Source: SELP01 sp035969385
Lineage (GTDB): Bacteria > Pseudomonadota > Alphaproteobacteria > Rhodobacterales > Rhodobacteraceae
Reading direction: 5' to 3'
Length of the DNA stretch: 64,000 nucleotides
NCBI RefSeq assembly: GCF_035969385.1
Contig: NZ_JAYKKJ010000001.1
Location: 451,802 to 515,801, forward strand
Part shown: one piece after another, positions 1 to 9,499 of the stretch
Layout of the letters: the number at the start of each line of letters is the position of its first letter
Position numbering within the stretch: position 1 is the stretch's first letter
The notes under the pieces: model-generated
Told to the model about the DNA's origin: nothing
Databases searched by the model: none
Seen by the model: the letters and a program-made list of their open reading frames with translations, nothing else
Translations under genes and position numbers: made by a program

Positions 1-12
1 AGGTGCAATGGA

Positions 13-1095
13 TCAGGACGGAATATCGCCTTCGATCCCTTCAACGTAGAAGCTCAGACCGGCAAGCGTGCCGTCATCCGCCACTTCGCCTTCGGCCAGC
101 CATGGGCTGCCGTCCTGCTTGTTGATCGGGCCGGTGAACGGGTGATACTCGCCCGCCGCGATTGCGTCGCGCATCGCTTCGGCTTCGGCCTTGTATTCCT
201 CCGGCACGGCCGAGGAGATTTCGCCGATGCCAACCATGCCCGCGCCGATGCCGTCCCAGGTGTTGACGCTGGTCCAGGTGCCATCCAGCACAGCCTGCGT
301 GCGTTCGATGTAGTAGGGCGCCCAGTTGTCGATGATCGACGAGATGCGCGGCATCGGGCCAAACTCGGCCATGTCGGCGGCCTGACCGAAGGTGTAGACG
401 TTCCCGGCCTCTTTCGCGGCGGCATGCGGCGCGGTGGAGTCGGTGTGCTGCAGGATCACGTCGCAGCCCTGTTCGATCAGGACCTTGGCGGCGTCCGCTT
501 CCTTGGCGGGGTTCAGCCATTCGAAGATCCAGACGATCTTGAATTCCACATCCGGGTTCACCTTGCGGGCGTGGATGAAGGCCGAGTTGATGCCGCGCAC
601 GACTTCCGGGATCGGAACCGACCCGATGTAGCCCACCTTGTTCGACTTGGTCATGCGGCCGGCAAGGGTGCCCTGAATGGCGCGGCCTTCGTAGAAGCGG
701 GCGGAATAGGCCGACACGTTTTCGGCGGTCTTGTAGCCGGTCGCGTGTTCAAACTTCACATCGGGGAAACGGGCGGCGACGTTGATCGTCGGGTCCATGT
801 AGCCGAAGGAGGTCGTGAAGATCAGTTTGCAGCCCTGACGGACCATCTGGGTCATCACGCGTTCGGCGTCCGGGCCTTCCGGCACCGATTCCTGATAGAG
901 CAATTCGACAGCGCCGCCGAAGTGTTCTTCCATTTCCTTGGCCGAATGGTGGTGGTGCTGGGTCCAGCCGCCATCGTTGATCGGGCCCACGTAGACAAAG
1001 CCGACCTTCAGCGGTTCCTGCGCGCGCAGCGGCGCACCCAGAACGGCGGCCATGGCGGCGGTGGTGCCAGTTGCAAGCAGTGTTCTTCTTTTCAC
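13..1095 (-). CDS. BMP-family ABC transporter substrate-binding protein
   Basis: A 360-residue periplasmic binding protein of the BMP/PnrA family, which in characterised members binds purine nucleosides. Residues 1-25 form a signal peptide with a twin-arginine-like start (MKRRTLL) and an AxA-type cleavage site before Gln26. The mature protein opens with the family pattern KVGFVYVGPINDGGWT and has the two-lobe fold signature (GTLAGRMTKSNKVGYIGS). It is the last gene of a seven-gene minus-strand operon with xdhABC, so a purine or related ligand is likely. A run of four histidines (residues 47-50) sits just after the GGWT ligand-side motif. It is separated from the permease by 85 bases holding two stem-loops, unlike the overlapping genes upstream. 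Confidence 0.9.
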   Translation of the reverse strand: MKRRTLLATGTTAAMAAVLGAPLRAQEPLKVGFVYVGPINDGGWTQHHHHSAKEMEEHFGGAVELLYQESVPEGPDAERVMTQMVRQGCKLIFTTSFGYMDPTINVAARFPDVKFEHATGYKTAENVSAYSARFYEGRAIQGTLAGRMTKSNKVGYIGSVPIPEVVRGINSAFIHARKVNPDVEFKIVWIFEWLNPAKEADAAKVLIEQGCDVILQHTDSTAPHAAAKEAGNVYTFGQAADMAEFGPMPRISSIIDNWAPYYIERTQAVLDGTWTSVNTWDGIGAGMVGIGEISSAVPEEYKAEAEAMRDAIAAGEYHPFTGPINKQDGSPWLAEGEVADDGTLAGLSFYVEGIEGDIPS

Positions 1096-1115
1096 TTTTC
1101 AGTCTCCCAGTTGGT

Positions 1116-1169
1116 GGGGCGTTTCCCGCCCCGTCATTGTTGCCCCGTCCCGGCAGCCGGGCGCGGGGC
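1116..1169 (-). promoter_or_regulatory. Two stem-loops between permease and binding-protein genes
   Basis: Two GC-rich hairpins lie back to back in the only real gap of the transporter operon. The one nearer the binding-protein gene pairs GGGGCG (1116-1121) with CGCCCC (1127-1132). The other pairs GCCCCG and CCCGG (1142-1153) with CCGGG and CGGGGC (1157-1169), with small bulges. No U-run follows in the operon direction, so they look like mRNA-stabilising or attenuating structures rather than a full terminator. Such hairpins often allow the binding protein to be made in excess over the membrane subunits. Confidence 0.5.
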
Positions 1170-1180
1170 GGGTCGATGCC

Positions 1181-2095
1181 TCAGCGAGAGGCGTGGAATG
1201 TCTTGCCAAGCGATCCGGGCGCGCGGCCGGCGGACAGGATGACAAGCACAAGGATCGTCGCGATGTAAGGCGACATTGAGAGGTATTCGACGGGAATCGC
1301 AAGCCCTGCCGCCTGAAGGTTCAACTGAAGAACCGTGACACCGCCGAAAAGATAGGCACCCAGCAGCAGCCGGACCGGCTTCCAGCCCGCAAAGACAACA
1401 ATGGCCAGCGCGATCCAACCCGCACCGGCGGTCATCCCTTCGGTCCACTGCGGCACCCGGACAAGGCTGATATAGGCCCCGCCCAGCCCGGCGCAGGCCC
1501 CGCCGAACAGGATGGCAAGGATACGGATGCGGATCACGTGATAGCCCAGCGCATGGGCCGCTTCGTGGTTTTCCCCCACGGCCCGCAGGACCAGCCCGGC
1601 GCGGCTGTATTTCAGGAAGGCCCAGACCGCTGCGACAAGGATCAGCCCAACATAGACCATCGGGTCATGGTTGAAGACGATGGGCCCAAGCACGGGGATA
1701 TCCGACAGGACCGGAATATCCAGCTTTGGAAAGGCGGGGGGGCGCGCCTCGGCATAGTTCTGGCCCAGAAGGGCGGACAGGCCCAGCCCGAACAGGGTAA
1801 GAGCAAGCCCGGTCGCCACCTGATTGGACAGGAAATACTGGGTCAGGATCGCGAAGAGGAACGACAGGGCCATTCCGCCCACCGCCGCGCCCGCGAAGCC
1901 GACCCACGGATTGCCGGTGTTATAGGCAAAGATCATGCCGCAGGCGGCCCCGGTGATCATCATCCCTTCGACCCCAAGGTTCAGCACCCCGGCCCGTTCG
2001 ACGACAAGTTCCCCTATCGCGGCCAGCATGATCGGCGTTGCCGCCACCATGAGCGATGCCAGAAGGAGGATCGGATTGATTGCTGAAAGATCCAT
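1181..2095 (-). CDS. ABC transporter permease (BMP-type nucleoside system), second subunit
   Basis: A 304-residue integral membrane permease of the BPD_transp_2 (LivM/RbsC-like) family, almost entirely hydrophobic helices. It has the typical YufQ/NupC-like motifs GELVVERAGVLNLGVEGMM near residues 27-45 and GGACAGLGGAYISL in the C-terminal half. It pairs with the longer permease just upstream, whose stop overlaps this ATG by one base, and with the dual-domain ATPase to make a nucleoside-type importer. The hairpins at 1116-1169 lie directly downstream. Confidence 0.9.
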   Translation of the reverse strand: MDLSAINPILLLASLMVAATPIMLAAIGELVVERAGVLNLGVEGMMITGAACGMIFAYNTGNPWVGFAGAAVGGMALSFLFAILTQYFLSNQVATGLALTLFGLGLSALLGQNYAEARPPAFPKLDIPVLSDIPVLGPIVFNHDPMVYVGLILVAAVWAFLKYSRAGLVLRAVGENHEAAHALGYHVIRIRILAILFGGACAGLGGAYISLVRVPQWTEGMTAGAGWIALAIVVFAGWKPVRLLLGAYLFGGVTVLQLNLQAAGLAIPVEYLSMSPYIATILVLVILSAGRAPGSLGKTFHASR

Positions 2096-3180
2096 TACGC
2101 GGCCTCCTTCGCGGTCAGACGAATGCGGTAGTTGGTCATAAGGTCAACGGCCAGAAGGAAGAACAGAAGCATCCCCTGGAACAGCTGCACCGCCGACCGG
2201 GGCAAGCCGAGCGTAAGCTGCGCGGTTTCCCCGCCGATATAGGTCAGCGCCATCAACGCCCCCGCCAGCAGGATTCCAACCGGGTGCAACCGGCCAAGGA
2301 AGGCAACGATGATCGCGGTGAACCCGTAGCCCACGTTGAAGCTCGACAGGATCTGACCCGAAGGGCCGGCCACCTCGAACATGCCGGCGGCCCCGGCGAG
2401 CGCGCCCGAGATCCCCATGCAGACCAGAACCAGCCGGTTTGCATTGACCCCGGAAAAGGCCGCCGCACGGGGGCTTTGCCCGGCCAGCCGGACGTTGAAC
2501 CCGAAGATATGCCGCGACAGGGCGATGTAGGACACGACCACCGCGAAGAGCGCCGCGATGACACCCCAGTGCAGCCCGGTCCCCGCGATCAGGTCGCCGT
2601 TATAGGCCGATGCATATTGTTGCAGGTTGCGGCTGCCCGGGAACCCGTGGCCTTCGGGGTTGCGCAACAGCCCCAACGACATGGAGTCGAGCATGAAATC
2701 CGCGACATAGACAAGCATGAGCGAGACGAGGATTTCATTGGTCTTGAACTTGACCTTCAAAAGCCCCGGGATCATCGCCCAAAGCATACCGCCGACCATG
2801 CCCGCGATGATCATCAGCGGGAAGATCAGCCAGCGGGCCTCCATCGGGTAGAAGGCAAGGCCAACACCGGCGCCGAAAATCGCGCCCATGATGTATTGCC
2901 CTTCGGCCCCGATATTCCAGATACCAGCCCGGAACCCAAAGGACAGGCCCAATGCAATCAGGATCAGCGGACCTGCCTTCTTGACCAGTTCGGGCCGGTC
3001 GAAGGCCGCGAATTCGCCGAACAGCGGATCCCAGAAAATCGTGCGGATCGATTCAAGCGGCGGCTTGCCCAGCATGGCAAAAACCGCGCCGCCGACGATC
3101 ATGGTGACCACCACCGCCACAAGGGGCGCAAGGTAGGTCCATGCCTGCGACGGCTGCGGGCGTTTCTCAAGCGTCAACAT
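2095..3180 (-). CDS. ABC transporter permease (BMP-type nucleoside system), first subunit
   Basis: A 361-residue permease of the YufP/NupB type. A short cytoplasmic N-terminus is followed by about eight to ten hydrophobic segments and the family signature GFRAGIWNIGAEGQYIMGAI near residues 85-105. It overlaps the ATPase stop by 14 bases and the next permease by one base, so the three are translationally coupled. Together they form the membrane channel of the importer encoded downstream of xdhABC. Confidence 0.9.
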   Translation of the reverse strand: MLTLEKRPQPSQAWTYLAPLVAVVVTMIVGGAVFAMLGKPPLESIRTIFWDPLFGEFAAFDRPELVKKAGPLILIALGLSFGFRAGIWNIGAEGQYIMGAIFGAGVGLAFYPMEARWLIFPLMIIAGMVGGMLWAMIPGLLKVKFKTNEILVSLMLVYVADFMLDSMSLGLLRNPEGHGFPGSRNLQQYASAYNGDLIAGTGLHWGVIAALFAVVVSYIALSRHIFGFNVRLAGQSPRAAAFSGVNANRLVLVCMGISGALAGAAGMFEVAGPSGQILSSFNVGYGFTAIIVAFLGRLHPVGILLAGALMALTYIGGETAQLTLGLPRSAVQLFQGMLLFFLLAVDLMTNYRIRLTAKEAA

Positions 3181-4696
3181 GGGCCACCTCCATATCGTGT
3201 GCGCCGCCCAGCATCAGGCCGATCTCGTTGATCGTCAGCCCCTTGGCCGGGCGCGGGGCCGACAGGCGGCCTTCGTTCAGGGCCGCAAAGCGGTCCGAGA
3301 TTTCCATAAGCTCGTCCAGATCCTGGCTGATCACGATCACCGCCGCGCCTTCGGCGGCCTCGTCAAGGATCGCCTGCCGGATCGAGGCGGCCGCGGCCGC
3401 GTCCACGCCCCAAGTGGGCTGATTGATGATCAGAACCTCGGGGCGCTGCATGATTTCTCGCCCAATGACGAATTTCTGCAGGTTGCCGCCCGACAAGGCG
3501 CGGGCGGCAACATGGCTGCCCGGGGTTCGCACATCGAAGGTTGCAATCACCTCTTCAGCGAAGTCCTTGGCCTTGGACCAGCGGACAAAGCCCCGATCGT
3601 CGGTCAGTTCCATCCGGACCGCGCCTGTCAGAACCGCGTTTTCGATGAGGCTCATATCTGGGGCGGCGGCATGGCCGTTGCGTTCTTCCGGCGCGGCCGA
3701 GATACCAGCCTTGCGGCGGGCATTGGGGGACAGGTGCCCCACCGAATTGCCCTTGAAGCTGATCATGCCGGGCTTGGTCCTCATCTCGCCCGACAGGGCG
3801 GCGACCAACTCGTCCTGACCGTTGCCGGCGACACCGCCGATGCCCAGAACCTCGCCCGCGCGGACCTCAACGCTGATGTCCTTCAGCGCGGTGCCGAATT
3901 GGTGAGGGGCCGGGGCCGACAGGCCGCTGATCGCCAGAACCACATCGCCTTCCTGCGCCTTGTCGGCCTTTTCGGGGACATGCAGCGTGGCGCCGACCAT
4001 CATTTCGGCCATGTCGCGGGCCGATGTTTCGCGTGGGTCGCATGTGCCCACGACCTTGCCCAGACGCAGGATCGTCGCGTGTTCACAAAGCGCCCGAATC
4101 TCTTCCAGCTTGTGCGAGATATAGAGGATCGAGGTGCCTTCCGACCGCAGCTTGCGCAGGGTTTCGAACAGGATTTCAACCTCTTGCGGGGTCAGAACGC
4201 TGGTCGGTTCGTCCATGATCAAAAGTTTCGGATCTTGCAGCAGGCAGCGGATGATCTCGACCCGCTGGCGTTCCCCGGCCGACAGGTCGCCGACGACCCG
4301 GTCGGGGTCCAGCGGCAGGCCATAGGTTTCCGACACCTCGCGGATGCGGCGGGCCAGATCGCCCATCTTCGGCGGATTTTCCATCCCAAGGGCGATGTTT
4401 TCGGCCACGTTCAGCGCGTCGAACAGCGAAAAATGCTGGAACACCATGGCAATACCGGATGCCCGCGCGGCGCGTGGTTCGCTGGGTTGGAACGAATCCC
4501 CTTCCAGCGTCATGGTCCCCGTGTCCGGTTTGACCAACCCGTAGATGGTTTTCACCAGTGTTGATTTCCCGGCCCCGTTTTCCCCCAGAAGGGCGTGCAC
4601 TTCGCCCTTCTTGATCGAAAAACTGACATCGCTGTTGGCGACGACGCCGGGGTAGGCCTTGGTCAGGCCGGATAGTTCAAGCAGTGTGTCTGTCAC
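3167..4696 (-). CDS. ABC transporter ATPase, two nucleotide-binding domains (BMP-type system)
   Basis: A 509-residue double ATP-binding-cassette protein of the sugar/nucleoside (RbsA, YufO) type. The first domain has Walker A GENGAGKST (near residue 38), signature LSAGERQRVEI and Walker B LLIMDEPTSVLT. The second has a degenerate Walker A (GVAGNGQDEL), signature LSGGNLQKFV and IINQPTWGVD in place of a normal Walker B, which is usual for this family. It starts with GTG at 4696 and overlaps the end of xdhC by 20 bases, linking purine uptake to xanthine dehydrogenase expression. Confidence 0.93.
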   Translation of the reverse strand: MTDTLLELSGLTKAYPGVVANSDVSFSIKKGEVHALLGENGAGKSTLVKTIYGLVKPDTGTMTLEGDSFQPSEPRAARASGIAMVFQHFSLFDALNVAENIALGMENPPKMGDLARRIREVSETYGLPLDPDRVVGDLSAGERQRVEIIRCLLQDPKLLIMDEPTSVLTPQEVEILFETLRKLRSEGTSILYISHKLEEIRALCEHATILRLGKVVGTCDPRETSARDMAEMMVGATLHVPEKADKAQEGDVVLAISGLSAPAPHQFGTALKDISVEVRAGEVLGIGGVAGNGQDELVAALSGEMRTKPGMISFKGNSVGHLSPNARRKAGISAAPEERNGHAAAPDMSLIENAVLTGAVRMELTDDRGFVRWSKAKDFAEEVIATFDVRTPGSHVAARALSGGNLQKFVIGREIMQRPEVLIINQPTWGVDAAAAASIRQAILDEAAEGAAVIVISQDLDELMEISDRFAALNEGRLSAPRPAKGLTINEIGLMLGGAHDMEVAHVDA

Positions 4697-5627
4697 AGCC
4701 TGCGGTCCCCCTGTTGTTATGGGTTTCGGCCTGTTTCATCAGGCTCGTTGCGACCCCCAGCGCGATGGCGCGGGGGTGCTTTCCTAGTGCCGGGTCGCCG
4801 ATTGGGCAAGCGATCCGGGAAATCTGTGCAGCGGCATGGCCCAAGGCCCCAAGGCGGCTGCGAAACCGCGCCCATTTGGTGGCAGAGCCGATGACCCCGC
4901 AACTGCCGAACCCGCGCCGCAGCAGGGCGTCGCAGAGTTTCAGGTCAAGGTCGTGGCTGTAGGTCAGGATGATGTGCTGTGCGTCCTGCGGCGCATGGGC
5001 GGCCAGCAGGACAGGATCGGCGGCGGGCAGGGCGGTGACGCACTCTGCGACATTGGCTGGGAACCGGTCTTGCCCGGTGTCGACCCAAGTGATCGCATAA
5101 CCCGGCATCGGGGCCAGAATATCGACGATCTCGCGCCCGACATGACCCGCCCCCCAGATCCAGAGCTTTTCCGGCTGAGCCTCGGCCACCTCGATCAGCC
5201 AACCGTCCTGAGCGACGGGCGGGGAGCCGGGGCGCAGATTGGTCAGTTTTCGCGCGACCGATGCAGGGACTGGACCGGACGTGCCGGGCAACGGCCGCGC
5301 GAAAGGCAGGGAGGACGGTAGGTAGGTCTGGTCAAACCGTTCCCAGACCAGCGTGACGGAGCCGCCGCAGCATTGGCCCAGCGATGGGCCAAGCGGCAGG
5401 GTCCGGTGCCGGATTGGGTCTTTGGCGGAAAGCATGGCAAGGGCGTCTTGGGTCGCCCGGTATTCCAACTCTCCGCCGCCGATGGTGCCGTCTTGGCCGT
5501 GTGCCCAGACCAGCATGGAGGTGCCCGCGCCACGCGGGGCGGACCCTGCATCGGCGGTGACCAATACCCGGACGACGCTGCCGTGTTCGGCAACCGCCTC
5601 CCGCAGTATGGCCAGGTTCAGGCTCAT
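4677..5627 (-). CDS. xdhC: Xanthine dehydrogenase accessory protein XdhC
   Basis: A 316-residue XdhC/CoxI-family chaperone that binds molybdenum cofactor, promotes its sulfuration and inserts it into XdhB. The N-terminal XdhC_CoxI domain carries TADAGSAPRGAGTSMLV, followed by a conserved GQCCGGSV region. The C-terminal Rossmann-like domain starts at WIWGAGHVGREIVDIL. The reading frame is open further upstream, but the ATG at 5627 overlaps the xdhB stop by four bases (ATGA) and gives the family length. It is the third gene of the operon. Confidence 0.93.
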   Translation of the reverse strand: MSLNLAILREAVAEHGSVVRVLVTADAGSAPRGAGTSMLVWAHGQDGTIGGGELEYRATQDALAMLSAKDPIRHRTLPLGPSLGQCCGGSVTLVWERFDQTYLPSSLPFARPLPGTSGPVPASVARKLTNLRPGSPPVAQDGWLIEVAEAQPEKLWIWGAGHVGREIVDILAPMPGYAITWVDTGQDRFPANVAECVTALPAADPVLLAAHAPQDAQHIILTYSHDLDLKLCDALLRRGFGSCGVIGSATKWARFRSRLGALGHAAAQISRIACPIGDPALGKHPRAIALGVATSLMKQAETHNNRGTAGCDRHTA

Positions 5628-7924
5628 CCCCGTGCCCTCTTGACCGCTTGCAGGACACGTTCGGCGGTCGCCGGGGCATCCAGCATCGGATAGTTCGGGC
5701 CACAGGCCGCCGCCGCATTCGACAGCGCAAAGAAGGCCGACATGCCAAGGTTGAACGGCGGTTCGCCCACGGCCTTGGATCGGTAGATCGTCGCCTCGGG
5801 GTTTTCGCCGTCCCATAGTTCGACGTTGAAAACTTCGGGCCGGTCCGAACAGGCCGGGATCTTGTAGGTCGACGGCGCGTGGGTGCGCAGCCGCCCCTTG
5901 TCGTCCCAGACCAGTTCCTCGGTCGTGAGCCAGCCCGCGCCCTGCACGAAAGCCCCTTCGACCTGCCCCTTGTCCAGCGCCGGGTTCAGGGACCGGCCGA
6001 CATCGTGAATGATATCCGTCCGCAGGATGCGGTTTTCCCCGGTCAGCGTGTCGATCACCACTTCGGTCAAAGCCGCGCCATGCGAGAAGTAGAAGAACGG
6101 GCGGCCCTGTCCCTTGGCCCTGTCCCAGGACAGGTCGGGCGTCTTGTAGAAGCCCGTGGCCGACAGGCTGACCCGGTTCTGGTAGCAGGTGGCAGCGGCC
6201 TGTTCGAAGGTCATTTCGTTGTCGCCGACCCGCACCTTGCCGTCTTCGAAACGGACCCGCTCGACTGGGCATTGATGCAATTCAGCAAGGCAGTCGGCCA
6301 TCCGGTCGCGGATCGTGTCGCAGGCAGCCTTGGCGGCCATCCCGTTCAGGTCCGACCCGCTGGAGGCCGCCGTGGCCGAGGTGTTGGGCACCTTGCCGGT
6401 GTCAGTCGCGGTGATCTTGACCAGCGACACGTCGACGCCAAACCGGCTGGCCGCGACCTGGGCGACCTTCTGGAACAGCCCCTGTCCCATTTCGGTGCCG
6501 CCATGGTTCAGGTGGATCGACCCGTCCTGATAGACATGCACCAGCGCCCCGGCCTGATTGAGGTGGGTGAGGGTAAAGCTGATCCCGAATTTCACCGGGC
6601 TAAAGCCGATCCCGCGTTTCAGGATCGGGTTCCTGGCGTTCCAATCGGCAATCGCAGCCTTGCGGTCGGCATAGTCTGCGTCCGCCAGCAGTTTCTCGGT
6701 CATTTCATCAAGGATGAAATCCCGCACCTCCATCCCATAGGGGGTGGTGTTGCCGCTGACCTTGCCCGCGCGAACCGGCCCCATGTTGTGGTAGTAGTTG
6801 GTTTGCCGGACCGCGATGGGATCAAGGCCAAGGGTATGGGCGATGTGGTCCATCACCCGTTCGATCCCGAATATCCCCTGCGGTCCGCCGAACCCGCGAT
6901 AGGCCGTGGCCGATTGGGTATTGGTCCGCAACCGGTGGGATGTGATCCGCGCGTGGTCCAGAAGATAGGCGTTGTCGGCATGCAGCATCGCCCGGTCTGC
7001 GACTGGGATGGTCAGGTCCAGCGCCCAGCCGCCGCGGGTGTATTGCTGAAAATCAATCCCCTTGATTCGGCCCGTGTCGTCAAAGCCCACGTCATAGTCG
7101 ATCCGGAAATCATGCCGCTTGCCAGTGATGGTCATGTCGTCGTCGCGGTCATAGCGCATCTTGACCGGGCGGCCGGTTTTCACCGCAACCACGGCGCAGG
7201 CACAGGCCAGCGCATTGCCCTGGCTTTCCTTACCACCAAAGCCGCCGCCCATCCGTCGGGCCTCGACCCGGACGGCGTTCATCGGCACGCCCAGTGCCTC
7301 GGCCACCTTGTGCTGAATCTCGGTCGGGTGCTGGGTCGAGGAATAGACGACCACATCGCCGCCTTCTTGCGGCGCGACCATGGCGGCGTGGCTTTCCAGA
7401 TAGAAATGTTCCTGCCCGCCCATTTCCAGCCGTCCTTGCAGACGGTGTGGGGCCGTGGCCAATGCGGTGTCGGTATCGCCTTTTTGCCAAACGCGCGGGC
7501 CGTCGTCGAAATACTGGCCTGCCGCGACCGCCTGATCCACGGTCAGGATCGGCGCCTCTTCGGCATAGGTGATCCGCGCCTTTGCTGCCGCGCGGCGGGC
7601 CGCATGGTGGCTGGTCGCCGCGACCACAAAAATCGGCTGGCCGACATAGTGTACCGTGCCATCCGACAACAGCGGTTCGTCATGGATCGACGGGCTGACG
7701 TCATTGGCAAAGGGCAGGTCATCGGCGGTCAGAACCGCGACGACACCGGGGGCCGTCCGAACCGGGTCAAAGTCCATCGCGGTGATGGTGCCGCGCGCAA
7801 TGGACGAGGTGCCGAACGCCAGATGCAGGCAGTTCGCAGGGGTCGGGATGTCATCCACATAGCGGGCCTGACCGGTGACGTGCAGCGGGCTGCTGTCGTG
7901 GGGAAGGGGTTTCGTCACGCTCAT
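5624..7924 (-). CDS. xdhB: Xanthine dehydrogenase, molybdopterin-binding subunit
   Basis: A 766-residue molybdopterin subunit that oxidises hypoxanthine and xanthine to urate. It has the aldehyde oxidase/xanthine dehydrogenase a/b-hammerhead at the N-terminus, the MGGGFGGKESQ loop at about residues 226-236, the RGFGGPQG cofactor motif, and GEPPFNLG at about residues 717-724, whose glutamate is the catalytic base in characterised enzymes. No obvious active-site loss is visible. It overlaps xdhA and xdhC by four bases each, so the three subunits are coupled in order A-B-C. Confidence 0.96.
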   Translation of the reverse strand: MSVTKPLPHDSSPLHVTGQARYVDDIPTPANCLHLAFGTSSIARGTITAMDFDPVRTAPGVVAVLTADDLPFANDVSPSIHDEPLLSDGTVHYVGQPIFVVAATSHHAARRAAAKARITYAEEAPILTVDQAVAAGQYFDDGPRVWQKGDTDTALATAPHRLQGRLEMGGQEHFYLESHAAMVAPQEGGDVVVYSSTQHPTEIQHKVAEALGVPMNAVRVEARRMGGGFGGKESQGNALACACAVVAVKTGRPVKMRYDRDDDMTITGKRHDFRIDYDVGFDDTGRIKGIDFQQYTRGGWALDLTIPVADRAMLHADNAYLLDHARITSHRLRTNTQSATAYRGFGGPQGIFGIERVMDHIAHTLGLDPIAVRQTNYYHNMGPVRAGKVSGNTTPYGMEVRDFILDEMTEKLLADADYADRKAAIADWNARNPILKRGIGFSPVKFGISFTLTHLNQAGALVHVYQDGSIHLNHGGTEMGQGLFQKVAQVAASRFGVDVSLVKITATDTGKVPNTSATAASSGSDLNGMAAKAACDTIRDRMADCLAELHQCPVERVRFEDGKVRVGDNEMTFEQAAATCYQNRVSLSATGFYKTPDLSWDRAKGQGRPFFYFSHGAALTEVVIDTLTGENRILRTDIIHDVGRSLNPALDKGQVEGAFVQGAGWLTTEELVWDDKGRLRTHAPSTYKIPACSDRPEVFNVELWDGENPEATIYRSKAVGEPPFNLGMSAFFALSNAAAACGPNYPMLDAPATAERVLQAVKRARG

Positions 7925-9285
7925 GCCCGCACCTCCAGCACATTGGTCGCTTGCCCTGACAGTTCCGCGAAATAGCGGCGCAGCAGGTTCCGCGCGGCCT
8001 CAAGCCGGTAATCGGCCGAGGCGCGCATGTCCGTGAGCGGTGTGAAATCTGCTGCGAAGGCGGGTAGGGCGGCGTCGATCGTCGCCTCGGTCCAATCTTG
8101 GCCGATCAGCGCGTCTTCGACCGCCTTGGCCCGCTTGGGAATGCCCGCCATCCCGCCAAAGGCGATCCGGGCATCTGTCACTTTTCCATCCGCGACGGTC
8201 ACGTTGAAGGCGCCAAGGGCCGCGGAAATGTCCTGATCGAACCTTTTGGAAATCTTGTAAACCCGCAAGGCAGGCGCGGATTTCGGGAAGCTGACCGCCT
8301 CGACGAATTCGCCGGGCGCGCGGTCCTGCTTGCCATAGTCGATAAAGAAATCTTCCAGCAGGATATCACGGCGGGTGCTGCCCTTGCGCAGGTGCAGGGT
8401 GGCGCCAAGGGCGATCAGTACCGGCGGGTTGTCCCCAATCGGCGACCCGTTGGCGATGTTGCCGCCAAGCGTGGCCGCGTTGCGCACCTGTTCCGAGGCA
8501 TAGCGGCGGATCATGTCGGCATAGGACGGGTGATAGACCTGCATGGTTTCATACATGTCGGTCATGGTCACACCCGCGCCGGCGCGGATCACGTCACCCG
8601 ACAGATCAAACCCTTTCAGGTCCGCACAGCGGTTCAGAAACGCCACCTTGGGCAGGTCGCGCATCTGTTTCGTGACCCAAAGGCCAACATCCGTGGCACC
8701 ACCGATCAGGGTCGCGTCCGGGTTATCGGCATACCAGGCAGCCAGTTCATCGACCGTTTCCGGGGCGATGGACAGGGGCGATACCTCCAATTCTGCCGCG
8801 TCATCGTTCAACCAGTCCGGGGCATCCTCCGCCTCGGCCGCTTCGGCCGCGCGGATGATCGGGGCATAGCCGGTGCAGCGGCACAGGTTGCCGGCCAAAA
8901 CCACGTCGTGATCTGTCCGGCCCTGCATGTGACCCGCCACCATCGAGGAAATGAACCCCGGCGTGCAGAAGCCGCATTGCGACCCGTGCAGGTCCACCAT
9001 CGCCTGTTGAACCGGGTGGAGGGTGCCATCAGGCCCCGCCATGCCTTCGACGGTGCGAACTGCCTTGCCGTGCAACTGGGGCAGGAACAGGATGCAGGCG
9101 TTCCGGGCGCGCACGCCCTTTTCGTCAGTGACGACAACGCTGCACGCGCCGCAATCGCCTTCGTTGCACCCTTCCTTGGTTCCTGTGAGTCCCTGATCCT
9201 CCCGCAACCAGTCAAGCAAGGTTCGGGTCGGATCGGCTGCAACCCGCACGGTCTCTCCGTTCAGAAGAAACGTGATCTCGGTCAT
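7921..9285 (-). CDS. xdhA: Xanthine dehydrogenase, 2Fe-2S/FAD small subunit
   Basis: A 454-residue electron-transfer subunit. The N-terminal ferredoxin-like 2Fe-2S domain has cysteines at 40, 45, 48 and 64. The second 2Fe-2S domain has Cys104, Cys107, Cys135 and Cys137 (CGFC and CRC). An FAD_binding_5 domain and a CO_deh_flav_C domain follow. The frame is open upstream, but ATG 9285 puts the start at the family position just before ITFLLNGE. It is the first gene of the minus-strand operon, so its promoter should lie in the 283-base interval shared with dnaE. Confidence 0.95.
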   Translation of the reverse strand: MTEITFLLNGETVRVAADPTRTLLDWLREDQGLTGTKEGCNEGDCGACSVVVTDEKGVRARNACILFLPQLHGKAVRTVEGMAGPDGTLHPVQQAMVDLHGSQCGFCTPGFISSMVAGHMQGRTDHDVVLAGNLCRCTGYAPIIRAAEAAEAEDAPDWLNDDAAELEVSPLSIAPETVDELAAWYADNPDATLIGGATDVGLWVTKQMRDLPKVAFLNRCADLKGFDLSGDVIRAGAGVTMTDMYETMQVYHPSYADMIRRYASEQVRNAATLGGNIANGSPIGDNPPVLIALGATLHLRKGSTRRDILLEDFFIDYGKQDRAPGEFVEAVSFPKSAPALRVYKISKRFDQDISAALGAFNVTVADGKVTDARIAFGGMAGIPKRAKAVEDALIGQDWTEATIDAALPAFAADFTPLTDMRASADYRLEAARNLLRRYFAELSGQATNVLEVRA

Positions 9286-9499
9286 GCCATTTTCTCGGCC
9301 GCCTTCTGTTTTGCGTAGGCCTTTTCGGCCATTTTTCGCTCGGCGCTGATCCGATGCGGCGTAAAACCAGCGCTCCCTGTTGGTAACTTCAACAAAACCT
9401 TGATTGCGGATTCGGGCAAGGGGTGCGGGGCCAATCGCCGCAGAAAGACCTTTTGGGAATTCTTGAAAATCGCTCTGATTGTCAAAAATCACTTGAGTT

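Noticed and set aside
9291..9485. Small gene upstream of xdhA on the minus strand
   Set aside because: The open frame has no ribosome-binding site or family resemblance and ends in low-complexity Lys/Ala residues; probably promoter region.
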